From NCBI GenBank assembly GCA_038503065.1, contig JBCAMK010000006.1:930001-994000 (forward strand): a stretch of DNA of 64,000 nucleotides, given 5' to 3'. Of the stretch, positions 1 to 11,288 are shown piece by piece. The DNA comes from Paragyromitra xinjiangensis (lineage: Eukaryota > Ascomycota > Pezizomycetes > Pezizales > Discinaceae). The first letter of the stretch is position 1; every line of letters begins with the position of its first letter. A program made the translations under genes and the position numbers. The notes beneath the pieces were generated by a model. The model was given only the letters and a program-made list of their open reading frames with translations, did not search any database and was not told the origin of the DNA.

Positions 1-48
1 CATAGCGAATCAGTAATGTTACTCTAGTGAAGCATCTGAGACACGCAC

Positions 49-429
49 TTTATCATGTAATACAGCAATCTCTTTAGTATCCGCAGTCTTAGTCGTCCAG
101 CTCGAAAGTTTGTCCCACCACTTAAAGATAGTCGGTCTCGCCGGATCCCCCAATTTCTCAAGCATCTTCGCATGTTTCTCCAACGCCTTCAGTGTCGTCT
201 CCACCCTCCCTAACTCATTCTTCACCGCCTTCGCTCGCTCCTTCCCAGACCGCACCAGTGTCGAATTCGGATTCTTAACCTCCTCCTGAAACAGATCGAT
301 GCACTGAAGCAGCACGTGGATTTCCTCAATGACGAGTTTCCACTCGTCGGGGGCATCCTTGACGACCGTGTTGCCGATGGTGCAAGCGATTGCACCCACG
401 GCATAAAAGTCCTCGACGCCGAAATCCAT
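49..429 (-). CDS. Fungal STAND (NLR-like) protein, N-terminal domain, partial
   Basis: This is the first exon of a gene that leaves the window on the left. I start it at the second methionine (429), because MDFGVEDFYAVGAIA matches the usual opening of the fungal N-terminal domain of STAND proteins (M-x-F-x-V-x-D-F-x-A-V-G); a methionine 14 codons upstream is also in frame. The domain is helical: a conserved acidic D-A-P-D-E-W segment, an N-P-N-S near residue 55, then a coiled-coil-like stretch rich in K and E. The exon probably ends at 49, just before a GTGCGT donor; without splicing, the frame stops at position 19. In this family the domain usually precedes a nucleotide-binding NACHT or NB-ARC module and repeats, typically linked to non-self recognition and regulated cell death. 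None of that later part is visible, so the full architecture is inferred. Confidence 0.7.
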
Positions 430-1999
430 GGCTGCGGCTACAGCGCATGCGCGAGGGTAGAGTGGTTGCAACCAGTCAGGGCGCGGTTGAAAGTTGTGGT
501 TCTAATAATTTGTTCTTGGTGATCCAGAAGGGACTGTAGATGAAGAAGGAAGCTAGCTTCTTCGTGGACAGTCATAGGTACGATGAGTGGGGCAGCTTTC
601 AATGTCTTTTTCGGAGAGAGAGGAAAAAAGGGTTTCGAGGGGGCGTTAACCCCGCACGGAAACAGCGAAACGCTGGCAAGGGCTTCGATCTGGGTGTGGA
701 TGATATCATCCGCAAGTGTGCGCGTGTGTCGCCACAGGAACTATCCTGGATGCTTAGCAACCGGGTATGTATCTGAGGGTCTTCTTGGTCAATTAGTTTG
801 GGGACCAATTGGTTGAGTGGGGAGGATGGACTTACAGATTGGTGTTTTGCGATAGGTTACGTTTTCTTGCTGCATAGTGAGATTCTGACGTGGCTAGATT
901 TTGAAGTTCATGCAGTGCATCAACTGTTTGACCAATCATTGTTTTCAACGCGGAATACATCAGCCACTTGAACAACCGGCTTCGTCTCATTGGATTTTAT
1001 CCCGTTCAAGACGCCCAAAGCTCGATGATCAGCGACCTCGCTCGTCGGCACAAGGCTGTCTCACGATGGATTGGTCCTCGACAGCATGTCTGCAGAGGAG
1101 CAGACGTGATAGGACGATGAGGTGCAGGGATTATATACGCACATCGGATTAAGGTTTGATAGGAGAGAGACCGGGCCGAACCGAATCCCAACGGCCGTCA
1201 TTGGGTTGGTGAGACATGCAGATCGTGGCTGAGTGACTTTGCCTCAGTGGCTGAGGCGGTGGTGGAGTGACTTGGCCACAGCGAGATTGAGGCGTTCCAG
1301 TCCACGAATCGCGGCAGGGATGGCCGCGAACCGGTCGATATTCAACGCCTCGCTTCTGGCTGCCGATCACCAGTCGCAATCGCCATTCGATCTGAGTTCT
1401 GCAGCGAAGAATGGAGAATCCGATTGGGAGACGGATGGTCGCATGACAGGTTTGCCGCAGGACTGCATCAAGCTGGACAGTGGCATACATTCAATGCTTG
1501 TCTAGATTAATGCATTTCTAGATAGGGGCTGATAAACTCTTAATGCTGACAAACATCCATAAACAAAATACCAGTCGTGATTCCAGCCAAAACAGTAGAA
1601 CAGCCAATTACATAATCAAATAATCCATTCGTCGAAAACGGACAAATACAATAAACCCCCGCTTACAACTAAACCTAAACCCAACCACACACGCCATCTC
1701 CATCACAGACCCGCACTCGCTTACCCCAGAACCCGGGAGAGTGGAAGCTTCGTTTCAGCCTCAATCGGCCGCCCCCAAAGTTTGCACCTTCGGCTCGCGT
1801 GCTAGCGGACTAGCCGGCCCGATAAGCAACAGTTACAATCCAGAAAGACACATCGACGTTATTCCCCGGTAAAGCTTGACTTTACAATCTACCACCACTC
1901 TATTCTCCTTGGCTGGCGCTTTTCTGGGAACACATAAAAGCCAGAGATTCCCCTATCCTCTGGATCTTCGGACATCATTCGGAGAAGCAGTAATCCACG
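430..1999. other. Intergenic, divergent promoter region
   Basis: This 1.57-kb stretch separates the STAND-type gene (leftward) from the paraoxonase-like gene (rightward), so it should hold both promoters. Small open frames here (for example 1149-1490) overlap on both strands and look like chance. I see no repeats or RNA genes. Confidence 0.5.
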
Positions 2000-3397
2000 A
2001 TGCCGTCGTAAGTTCTCTTCCCCGCTGCGTGGACAAAGCCCACTCACGTGCTAATAGGCCTCCCCGTGCGCGTCCCAGCGTCCTATCGTCGAACCAAGTT
2101 CGCTTCACCGTAAGTCCACGCCCAACCCCTCCTCGACAACGCTAACACCTCCCAGCTCCTCGCGACCGTCGTCGCCTTCCTCTACCGCACGCTAACCCAA
2201 CGCGCGCCCCTCTTCCTCGTCTCCACCCCTCCCGCCCTCCCCACCCCCAACACCTGCACCGTCTACCACCAACCCATCCTCCAGAACTGCGAAGACTTCT
2301 CCCACCTCCCCAACACCCCCTACATCTTCCTCTCCTGCGACCCCGCCCGTCGCGAATGGTCCCACGCGTTCGGCGCCTTCCCCCCTAAGTCCCCCGTCGG
2401 TGAGATTTACCTCTGGAACTACCAAACCCCCACCACCCCTCCCATCCTCATCTCCAACCATGCCACCCTCGGACCCGACTTCCACCCCCTCGGCATCAGC
2501 GCCATCTCCCTCTCCCCCACCAAAGCCCGCCTCTTCATAACCAACCAATCCAAAACCACCCCCAAAGTCGAACTCCTCGAAATCGACCTCCCATCCCAAA
2601 CCAGCACCCACATCCAAACCATCACCCACTCAAAAATCCACAGTCCAAACGGAATCACAGCCTACAACTCCACAAGCTTCTACCTAAGCAACGACCTATT
2701 CATGGCCCGCCGCTGGTCAACCGGTTTAGTAGCAGAAGCACTCCTAGGCATCCCCGGCGGCCAAACCATCTTCCTCTCCATCCCCCCCAACCCCTCTGAC
2801 CCCCCGCAGGTCTACCCTATAGCCAACGTCTGCTTCGCTAACGGCCTTGCATTCGACCCTGTTTCTTCCTCACTGTATATCGCGTCTTCGACCCACGGTA
2901 TCTACACCTACACCTTCCCGTCAGAACCGTATCTCCCACACCCACACTCGTTCCATCGCACCCCGTTCGCGCCGGACAATATCGTGTTCTCGCATTCGCA
3001 GAGAAAACTCTACGTCTCTGGCATCTCGTCGGTGTCTGCTCTCGCAACGACTATGATGTCGTCTGCGGCGCCACAGGCTCCGTCGTGGACGATTGAGCTG
3101 CTTCCGGAGCTGCCGAGGGTTGGGGAGGTGGAGGAAGGGGTGTTGAAGAGGGAGAAGGCTTTTAGGGCGGTGGATTTGGCGAATAGACCGTTGAGGGTTG
3201 AGGAGAGACGGTGGAGGTCGGTTTTTATGGATGATGGCGGGTTTTTTGGTGGTGTGTCGACTGGGGCGGTGTTGGATGCGGGGTATGTTGGGGTTTCGAT
3301 GACGGGGAGGGGGGTGGTGGTTTGTAGAGAGGTGTTGGAGAGGAGGGGGTCGGTGGAGGTGGTGGAGGAGGTGGAGGTGGGGAAGGATGAGTTGTAG
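2000..3397 (+). CDS. Paraoxonase/arylesterase-family six-bladed propeller protein
   Basis: Spliced model: 2000-2007, 2079-2109, 2156-3397, giving 426 residues. The first coding exon is only 8 nt (ATGCCGTC). Intron 1 could instead end at 2058, which changes only the extreme N terminus. Family signatures in order: C-E-D (calcium-ligand pair equivalent to Glu53-Asp54 of PON1), F-H-P-L-G-I-S (catalytic-histidine region), S-P-N-G-I, Y-L-S-N-D (calcium ligands), F-A-N-G-L-A-F-D-P and P-D-N-I-V-F (second D-N calcium pair). Family members hydrolyse lactones and aryl esters; the substrate here is unknown. The N terminus has a hydrophobic segment (about residues 14-21, L-L-A-T-V-V-A-F) that may act as an uncleaved membrane anchor, as in PON1. 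The C-terminal coding part is very rich in GGA/GGT and GTG codons and reads E-V-V-E-E-V-E-V near its end. Family assignment is strong; the start is less certain. Confidence 0.85.
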
Positions 3398-3895
3398 TGA
3401 GGTTTTATGAGTGGATAAAAGTAATGGTGTGGATTTGATGGATTGTTTATGGCTTGGAAACCTTAGGGTTCTAATAGATCATTATTAAAAGAAAAGTAAA
3501 TTAATATCTTGGTATCTCACTAAAGACTAAAGGCCAAAAATCTACATACAAACATGAGCCGTAACGTATAACAGCTCCAGGGGATACATGCATGCGCAGG
3601 CCTGATCACAGACCACCTCTTAGATTAGCTGCACCCAGTCAACAGGAAACCTACTGTAGCAAAGGGGAGTGACTTCTAGATGCTGATATTAACTCTGATC
3701 CCCTTAATAATCACTTTATGAACTTTATTCAAGTAGCTCTATCTAAATCCGCGCGCTTCCCTTCCTTCCCCCGGCTATATGTGGGGTTACGCTATTAGTC
3801 TTGGCAGTCCGTCAATTCCTTAGTCAGACTGGCTTGGAAAAAAAGATTACAGTGCTTGGCAGTCAGTACACGTCGAGTGATGACACATGATCACA
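3398..3895. other. Intergenic, nothing recognised
   Basis: This is the 3' flank of the paraoxonase-like gene. It is moderately AT-rich, with no open frame of interest and no visible repeat. Confidence 0.4.
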
Positions 3896-3897
3896 TA

Positions 3898-4183
3898 CCG
3901 TATTTACTGGGTTATAAGCAACTCGGATTTTAGAGTCCAAATAAGATTTTTGTTTCAGCCACCTTTCCTTGGGGGCCCAGGAGCACGTTTAAATGGATAT
4001 TAGAGCCGAAATCAGAGGCTCTCTCGGGCCTGAGGGGTTCATTTTGGGACTTTGGCCTCCTCAAGAGACCCCTTTGGGCAAGAATTAGCGGAAAAGCCTG
4101 TACTTTTATATCCACCGAGCACGGACTTTGTCTCAAACTCTATTTTGACCCTAAAATAGGAGTTTATAACCTAGTAAATACGG
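3898..4183. mobile_element. 286-bp MITE with TA target duplication (Tc1/mariner-like)
   Basis: The two ends form an imperfect terminal inverted repeat of about 21 bp: CCGTATTTACTGGGTTATAA on the left, and on the right TTATAACCTAGTAAATACGG (one mismatch when reversed). A TA dinucleotide directly flanks each end (3896-3897 and 4184-4185), as expected for the TA target-site duplication of Tc1/mariner/pogo-type transposition. No transposase is encoded, so it is a non-autonomous element mobilised, if at all, in trans. Confidence 0.8.
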
Positions 4184-4185
4184 TA

Positions 4186-7104
4186 CATCTGTTTAAGCAA
4201 GCGAACCTGAAATCACGGGAATTTGCGCGTTATCCCAAATATCCAGATAACTCTTCGAAGGTAGCGATGAAGCAAATCTCAACACAGGCTGTAGTCCACT
4301 ATCCACAGCGAAATCCCTGTCACTGATGACAATCCTGCCCTGTTCTGGAAACTGAGCACTGCGTATGCTAGAGCACTAACAACCACGAAGGCCGAGGATA
4401 AACAAAGGAAAGTTGGGTGGTATTATGAGCCTTGTATCCTAAGTGGTATAGAGGCCAGCCCCGGGGCAAGAACCACCAGTTTCATCTTTTGTAGCTTGCT
4501 GTGGATGGTGTAAAGTGGTTAAGATACTGGAAGGATTGGAAGGGGTGAGGGTGTGCCATCAAATCAGTTTTAGTGAGATTTATAAGCTGGGGCACGAGAA
4601 GATGTTTCCGAGGTGTGGGTTGTAGTCGTATACGTGGGCAGGGAAGGTTTGAATAGTATCTGATATTTGGGCCTTTGATGGGATTGTTCTGTTTTGACGG
4701 CTATTATATTTAGGTTTTGTTTGCGTAAAGTAATTGATTGCTCTCTTATAATTTCGCGGTGCCAAATACCAATGATAGTGTTATGCTACACTCGGTAGGT
4801 TATTCCCCTCCTTTAGATTTTCATTTTGAGTGGCTTTCCTGTCATTACGAGAAAGACGGCTAGTAAGCTCTAAACGTGAGAGTAGCGAGGATACTTAGAG
4901 GGCTGGGTACGTTGATGGTGGGGAATAAATTCAAAAAATGCACAACGGATAATCGCGAGTGATAATTCATGATTCAAACTAGAAAGTTATTCTTGACTTA
5001 TTTTGTTAGACATACGAGACAGCCTGGGTTATGGTGCTTTTGAATTTGTTGTGGTACGGCTATGGTTTCCTGGGAAGGGATATAACTAAATAAGTCTGAG
5101 CATTATATAACGGCCATCGCTAAGTTCGACGTACTCTTGTCTCTTGGATCCTCAAAGGGGGTTCTCTGCCATACTCAGCTCCAAAGCCTCATGAAGCGCT
5201 AAAATTCATAGATAGATAAACCCTAAGTTAGAGGTAGGAAGGCCAGTATCTCCTAACGTCCAAGTTTGTAAAAGCAATGAGACTAAGAAAATAGTGGAAT
5301 AAACTCTGTCTTTTTCCTGTAACAAGGTTGACTGCAGTTTACTAACCACTCGACTCATCTTCCTTCAATAAGAATACGTTCGTCCCATCTCAGACAGCGC
5401 CTCCCGGTCTAGTATTTCCATCATATCTAACGACCCCTAATTTATTGCACTCGGAGATATCATGTTTTAATCTATCCCAAGGATTATTGATATCTCGTCA
5501 AATCGGTAAGTTTTAGTTTTCGGCCAGGAGCTTTTATGGTATGTTCGCCGCTGATGTGAATGTTTAGTTTTGGATATCATGCCGTATCTACTCGAGCTCT
5601 GGATTCAAAACTCAAAACCCTATGTTAGTAGCCTAGAGGCCAGTGATGTCTACTAGCCGAGCCTGTTCGAGCCTTAATCTTAGAGGCTCGAGCTTCAGGC
5701 TCGAGCCTTGACTAATCATATACAGATTGTGCAAGGGTGGTGAGACCTTAAACTCAGACTCGCTGCTAGGGTAACCGGGCGTTGAGATATGGAAGCAACT
5801 TTGCTCAGAATGGAACTTGAGCTCAGGTTTAGGAAACTGCTATAACAAACCTACTAGTAATACGGAGAATGAACCCTAGCTGTATTACCGCGTCTATTGT
5901 TTCTTTTATTTGTATACTAGTATAGTACGTACTAGCGGGGGAATTCAATATACAGATTGTTAGCATTGCTCATAGATAGTCACTCCCCCGGGCCCGCTAA
6001 AGTCCCCCCTCTCTCCGGGCCCCCAATGCCCTCTGGGCTCGAGCCTAACCGCTCAACTCGAACACCGCGAGCCCTAATAGTCATGAGCCGAGCCAGCTCG
6101 AGCTCTTTCCCGAGCTCGTCTCGAACTAGCTCGTTGACATCACCAGTAGAGACAGACGAGCACCTTAGAATAAAGTAATCAGAAACGTGTTTAGGTATTC
6201 ACATCGGGTAAGCGTTTCCAAGAGATTGGCCGATGGTCTAAATTTCCGTGGCCACGTTTGTTTTTGGGCGGTTCAATCAGAAAATTACCGTCCCACTGCA
6301 CACGAATGTGGGTATGTTAGACGATCGATCATCTCCCGTGAATACTACTAGAGATCTCAGCTCTAGCCCCTATTCTATTAGTGCTTCCTAGCCGCAGACT
6401 CGGGCTTTGGACCAAAATAAAATTGATTACTGATATCCTATTTATCCTGGCTCAATAACCCAAATTTTCTACAATATACCTCACCTACTGTACAGTCAAG
6501 GTCTAACCTAACTATGAATCTCCGTTCTTCTAGAGAATGCTTGAAGCCTCGTCATGGCAGACAGCTTCACGACATCGATATGGGAGAAGCCGGGGCTAGA
6601 TGTTCAGAGTTCCGGCTTGTGGTGCAGCAACGGTTCAGTTCTATGAAGTTGTCCCTATTACGCAGGGATCTATGTTCTCCATTACACTTTCGCAGGGAGA
6701 TCGTGTGATGCAGCATGCCGGCAGCAGGTAAATACAACGACTAGACAAAAGTTTTCGTAATGGGCGATTTCACACCAAACGTAACCTTATTCCGCTGCCT
6801 CTACAGCATTCAAGAGTCAATGAATTGAATTAGGATACGCTTTTAGAGTAAACTGCGTGAAGATCACCCTTAAGAAATTTTAGAAAGAGAAAGTAAATCC
6901 TTTGAGTGCCAGAAAATATTTTGTTGCTGAACCTGTTGCTATGGAAGGTTTGTATGGGGTTTCACACAAAATCAATGAATTCTGACCCCCTGAAAACTTA
7001 AACAATCATAACTACTTAGAGTAAACACCAAAAGGCTAGAAAAATTAGAGGATACTGCTCAAATATTTCCCAAATCTCTGCCAAGTTCTGAGTTCTTTTC
7101 GCTA
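4186..7104. other. Gene-free decayed DNA
   Basis: No credible gene is visible in almost 3 kb. Around 5650-5710 and 6030-6130 there are clusters of GCTCGAGC-like words (repeated CTCGAGCC and GAGCTCG), which look like the eroded arms of an inverted-repeat element. At about 6755-6785 a short stretch (GTAATGGGCGATTTCACACC) resembles the terminus of the foldback element at 7105-8290, suggesting a third relic. Confidence 0.4.
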
Positions 7105-8290
7105 ACATCTTTGATTGTGTAACCGCCCATGACCGGGATTCCGGCAGCACCCGACAACGAGCAAAATGACAATATCTCAACACCGAGTGAAACAAATGAT
7201 ATGAGACTTAGGGAGTGGCTTCTGGTAACCTAGGTGAGTATATTTTTGATCTAGGAGAGTGATTGTGGGTTTTGGGACTGCCTAGGCTCTACTAGTACGC
7301 CTACCCACTAGTGCATGCCATGACCCCAAGGGGCAACTTATTTGCTGCTGGCGGGTTATAGAATTTAATACTAGTATATAAAGTATTCTTTTGGTAAATA
7401 TTAGACCTGGAGGCTCAGTGGTTGTTGACTGGTGAGTATTCATGTAAAGGCATCAATTTCCCATACAAAATTGGGGTTTTTGGAGGCCCTTGTATAAAAT
7501 CAACCAGGCACAAGATACCTATACAAAGTGCTAGAATATCTTTCCAGTAGTAAACCTAGCTTATCCTAGGGCTGCGGGGTATACGGTAGTCATGTAGTCT
7601 CGTGCCCACGTCGCAGTCGCCCAGATTTTTTCAATATTTGGTGTTTAAAATCTGGATTCTCCCTACACTCGCGTCAACCACCCAAAATAAATAGCGATTT
7701 TCCCAAAAGGTCTGGGATCGAGACTAGTAGTCATGATGGCTGTACAAAAAATATGCCCATATATGGGGCAATTCCATATCACAACCACTGTTCTAGGTGC
7801 AGCATAAGTTATAGTTTTTTCTTATCCTGCTATATGAAAAAAGATCTCATCGTTTATATGGGTACCCTATGGCTAGTTGATTTTATATGGGAGTTCCCGA
7901 TTTTGTATGGGGAATCGAGATTTTCACATGAATACTCACCAACAGCCACTGGGCCTCCAGGTCTAATATTTACCAAAAAAATACTTTATATACTAGTCTT
8001 AAATTCTATAACTCACCAGCAGCAAATAAGTTGCCCCTTGGGGTCATGGCATGCACTAGCAGGTAGGTGTACCCATGGGTGACTTTCTTCACTCTTGGCG
8101 CTATTTGAATCAACGATAAATAATTTTGGGTAAAAGAAATGCTTCACTTGAACTATCCAGAGACTCTTCCCAAATCCCGAAGCGATTGGCCTACTTACGT
8201 TGAGATATTGTGATTTTGCTTGCTGTTCTCTCGTTGCCAGGCCCGATCAGAATCCTAGTAATGGGCGGTTACACAGTCAAAGACGTTATG
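7105..8290. mobile_element. Foldback element with long imperfect inverted arms
   Basis: The outer ends are inverted copies: 7105-7165 (AACATCTTTGATTGTGTAAC, CGCCCAT, later AATGACAATATCTCA) and 8200-8290 (TGAGATATTGTGATT, then ATGGGCGGTTACACAGTCAA). A second, better conserved inverted pair lies inside: 7310-7445 against 7928-8060, sharing GCATGCCATGACCCCAAGGG, TTAGACCTGGAGG and GGTGAGTATTCATG in opposite orientations. The central 480 bp contains no transposase-like frame. This is probably a non-autonomous foldback DNA transposon, or two insertions in opposite orientation. The arms are eroded, so exact ends are approximate. Confidence 0.65.
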
Positions 8291-8732
8291 GGTGGACTGT
8301 ACTTTTGGCGCAAAACAACAATTTACGTTTGTCCTAGTAGTTACAGTACCTAATTCTGACTACAAATCCTGCGATTGTGTACCGGCTTGGTCCGTTCCAC
8401 AGGAACTTCTGGTGATAAAAATAATTTGAAACACAAACCTAAATTTGCGGAGTGGCGTTTGGTGGTGCTCATATTGGGTGTGGCATGCACATGAAGTTGG
8501 AACGGCCAGGGTATTCGGACACAACAGTGCATTCATAGGAGGCGGTCCGTCAGCACCCCAAACTCTCCCCAAAGTTCCATGCAGTAAACACCCCGTTAGA
8601 AGCACGTTGGGGCTTCCGCGTCGTGTGAAAAGAAAAGAATCCCTTTTTGCAGGTTAACTATACCAATCTCGGGCTACCTTAGGCCATCGGATCAGACAAA
8701 AATCTGATCCATGCCCTGAACGAAGTGAAGGT
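8291..8732. other. Flank of foldback element; segment repeated at 10.5 kb
   Basis: Positions 8572-8625 (TTCCATGCAGTAAACACCCC, GTTAGAAGCACGTTGGG) recur at about 10491-10530 with a few substitutions. In the 10.5-kb copy this word follows the GGGCGG terminus after about 45 bp, whereas here it lies about 310 bp away. The extra sequence (about 8300-8570) therefore looks like an insertion here or a deletion there. No gene is visible. Confidence 0.45.
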
Positions 8733-8759
8733 TACTACTACTACTACTACTACTACTAA
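8733..8759. repeat. (TAC)n microsatellite
   Basis: Nine uninterrupted TAC/ACT trinucleotides follow GAAGGT. It lies outside any gene and is a likely length-polymorphic site. Confidence 0.95.
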
Positions 8760-9062
8760 GTGAAGGGTTACGAGGAGGTCCCGGCTGCGAGCTTTCCACC
8801 TGGTATTGGGAAAGGTCTAAAGCTCAAGATCATTGATGCTCTAGATACGGAATATGGTTCTTCGTTCAGGGCATGTGACCCTACAGGCAACGGGGCCAGT
8901 CTTCAGAGGCCTATCACCGCTTGGGGGGCCGTCCTAGTCGAGAAAAGCGAGGCACATTTATTTCTCAAATGAGGTCACCTCTTAAATGTCGGTCTCGGTC
9001 GCCGACGGATGGCGTTCCGCTTGTTGAGAAACGTCAGTTTTGGGGGGATGAGCGGGACTGGG

Positions 9063-9155
9063 AAATAAATATGGAGTGTCCCGTTCGGATCGAGTAGGAT
9101 TTCGGTTATCGATGGGACGCGACCAGGAATGGACAGGTCGCAGGGACACAAGTGG
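9063..9155 (+). repeat. Dispersed repeat, segment A
   Basis: This segment is almost identical to 35182-35282 in the same orientation. Shared words include GAGTGTCCCGTTCGGATCGA, GTAGGATTTCGGTTATCGAT and GACCAGGAATGGACAGGTCG. The 35-kb copy carries about 12 extra bases after the ATCGAT word. It has no coding potential and may be part of a larger non-autonomous element or solo LTR. Confidence 0.75.
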
Positions 9156-9169
9156 AGGATAGCGGGTAG

Positions 9170-9492
9170 TACCGGTGCGAGTTGGGAATTGGTCGGTGTG
9201 GATTTTCTTCTCGCCCGCTAGGGAGATAATGGTACCGGTGCAAGTTGGGAATTGGTCGAAGGTGCGGATTTTCTTCTCGCCCACCGGAAAATAATAGCAA
9301 CAGTGCAGAAACCAAAAACACGAACCGGAGTCCTTCGAGAAAAATGCTGCATGTACAGCTCATCTCAGCGCTTTCAAATTTTGAATCTCTTTTGTTGTTG
9401 CTTGCCTGCTTGCCCCGTACATCCACTCGCTCGCCCCGCATCGGACCAGAGAAACGCTATTCGCCACATATTTTGACAATTGCCTGTGTACC
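9170..9492 (+). repeat. Dispersed repeat, segment B, with a short internal duplication
   Basis: Positions 9240-9492 match 36327-36606 in inverted orientation over about 250 bp. Shared words are GAATTGGTCGAAGGTGCGGA, TTTTCTTCTCGCCCACC, CATCTCAGCGCTTTCAAATT and CATATTTTGACAATTGCCTG. Just upstream, 9172-9230 is a partial tandem copy of the first 55 bp (CGAGTTGGGAATTGGTCGG). Small open frames on both strands here also recur at the 36-kb copy and are most simply by-products of the repeat. Confidence 0.75.
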
Positions 9493-9527
9493 TCCACAGT
9501 GAAAACCGGTCATGCGGCGGATCCGGT

Positions 9528-9630
9528 GTGTGGCGGACAGGGGTATTTCTTTGGCTGAGGGACACAATATCCGCTGGTGCACCTCAGGAATATCGTGTCC
9601 CTTTGCTAAAAGCACCCCTGTCCGCCACTC
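9528..9630. mobile_element. 103-bp hairpin MITE
   Basis: The whole stretch folds on itself: TGGCGGACAGGGGT on the left pairs with ACCCCTGTCCGCCA on the right, and inner GGGACACAATATCC pairs with ATATCGTGTCCC. Almost the full length is palindromic. The TGGCGGACAGGGGT core recurs in the element at 21626-21758, so the two belong to one family. Confidence 0.75.
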
Positions 9631-10339
9631 ACCTAAAGAGCTTCTATCACTAAATGTACTTAATTGTTTATTTATTTATTTAATACGTTCTATCTTGTCC
9701 TAAAACCTTAGGCTTGGGTAGGCAAAAGTAGTATGGCAGCGGGCTATTTATGTGGTAGGCGGAGGTTTCCATGTGTCTCTGGTTGTGCTTAGTGTTGGAT
9801 GGTATTCTAAAGGTGTTTGTGGCTAGTACGCTGGAATTGTAAAGGTTTTCTCTTTTTTAAGCATCTACACAGCAGCAACCAGACATAGTATAATTAAATC
9901 ATAAATCTTTAATTGTGGACGTTAAAACATATTTATCCTGTAACTTTCATTGTGCTGGGAGCAGTAACAACCCAAGTATAATCTTGTAGATAGCTAGCTT
10001 AAAAGTATGTTGCTAACCGACCTTAACACTACTGTCAGTCATCAAACCCCTTTGTGAATACAATTAAAAAAGAGCTATTGATTGATTTAAAGCAAAGAAT
10101 CTTATAACACAACAACCTGTAGGCTTCAAAGCCCGATACTTGCTGGGTATATACTTTAGACATATCTCTAGGGTTCCATATAGCCTACTAGTGTCTATCA
10201 GGTTGATGATGGGATCGGGTTGTGGTTTGGTAGGTAGATGTCTTCATATATACTCATAGGCGACTTTTTGTGCCTTAGAGAACTCCCCTACTGCCAAAAA
10301 ACTATTCTTAAGCTAGGATTTAATTTATTTGATCTACAC
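9631..10339. other. Intergenic, nothing recognised
   Basis: AT-rich sequence with no gene, inverted repeat or RNA gene that I can support. Confidence 0.4.
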
Positions 10340-10540
10340 AGAGACACTCCCAAAATCTCACAGAAATTCGATCACTCACTGTTGAGATATTGCGACTCTC
10401 GCTTACTGCGCGCTGGTTGCCAGGCGTGAGCAGAATCCCCGTCATGGGCGGTTTCACCATATAATACGTTATTTGGACACAGTAAAAAGGTTCCATGCAG
10501 TAGACACCCCGCTAGAAGCACATTGGGAATTCTACGTCAT
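10340..10540 (+). repeat. Partial copy of the 8.2-8.6 kb element end
   Basis: Positions 10340-10470 resemble 8159-8290 (GTTGAGATATTG, GTTGCCAGGC, ATGGGCGGTT), and 10491-10530 resemble 8572-8612 (TTCCATGCAGTA, CACCCCGCTAGAAGCAC). It is a solitary arm of the foldback family without a partner arm nearby. An 87-codon frame across it (10473-10736) shows no recognisable domain. Confidence 0.6.
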
Positions 10541-11288
10541 ACGACATTCTGCGGGTGGGGTACCGTGCTGGCGGGTTGTTCAGTCACGTGCAGGGGAAGT
10601 GCTAGAACAGCAAAGTGAGAGGACGTGGAATCTATTCGGTAATGTTCTACTGGCTAAACGCAACGTTTACAGCACCCAGTACGAATCTACGAAACCCTGC
10701 AAGAAAAAAGAATTGCATGCAAAAGAAAAGAGTTAGATGCAAAAGAAAAGAATTAGGCGCAAGCAAATGATTAACACTTGCCCCTTATCACAGCTCCTCC
10801 CCCGTGGTCCATGCACGGACCATATGCCTCATTTAATATTCCTCATCTTCTCTCCACCTCATTACGCCTTAGCGACAGCGAAATTCCAAAAATTCTATGA
10901 ACCAAGCAGCCAGACAGGTCCGCTGCAAAGTACTTTTTCCAACTAGCACTTATTATCTGTTGATGAAGTCGATTCGAAGGTCTTGTCTCAGAGGGCCTAA
11001 CCGATACATACGCTACCTTTCCATGGGTCGCATCTTCATTGATACCATAGACATGCCCACGGACATCCCGGGCCGTTTTCGCAGGTCCCACCGCTTTCTC
11101 GACCACAGCTTTATGTCGACACCAGCATATATAGTTCGTGTGGCCTCGACTTCTGCCTCAAGACTTCATATCAGCGCCAGCCTTATACGACGCTCGTCAA
11201 TCTCAAGCCCAAAAAACTGTCGTTGATTCCTACGCAGTATATTCTCTTGATCCTTATCCTTCTTAGAACACAATCTCTAAGCTACGAA
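10541..11288. other. Intergenic, short AAAAGAAAAG repeats
   Basis: Positions 10700-10760 contain three copies of a word like TGCAAAAGAAAAGAGTTAGA in tandem (period about 22 bp). The remainder is the 5' flank of the Clr5-domain gene, with no feature I can support. Confidence 0.4.

Noticed and set aside
2192..2629. 145-codon Gly/Val/Glu-rich frame opposite the paraoxonase-like gene
   Set aside because: It is the complement of a pyrimidine-biased coding strand whose own frame carries the family motifs.
8733..8759. TAC repeat considered as the start of a CRISPR-like or regulatory array
   Set aside because: Plain trinucleotide microsatellite with no spacers; the genome is eukaryotic.
11223..11288. 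Upstream in-frame start for the Clr5-domain gene
   Set aside because: The extra 22 residues are hydrophobic and do not fit the start of this family; possible but less likely.
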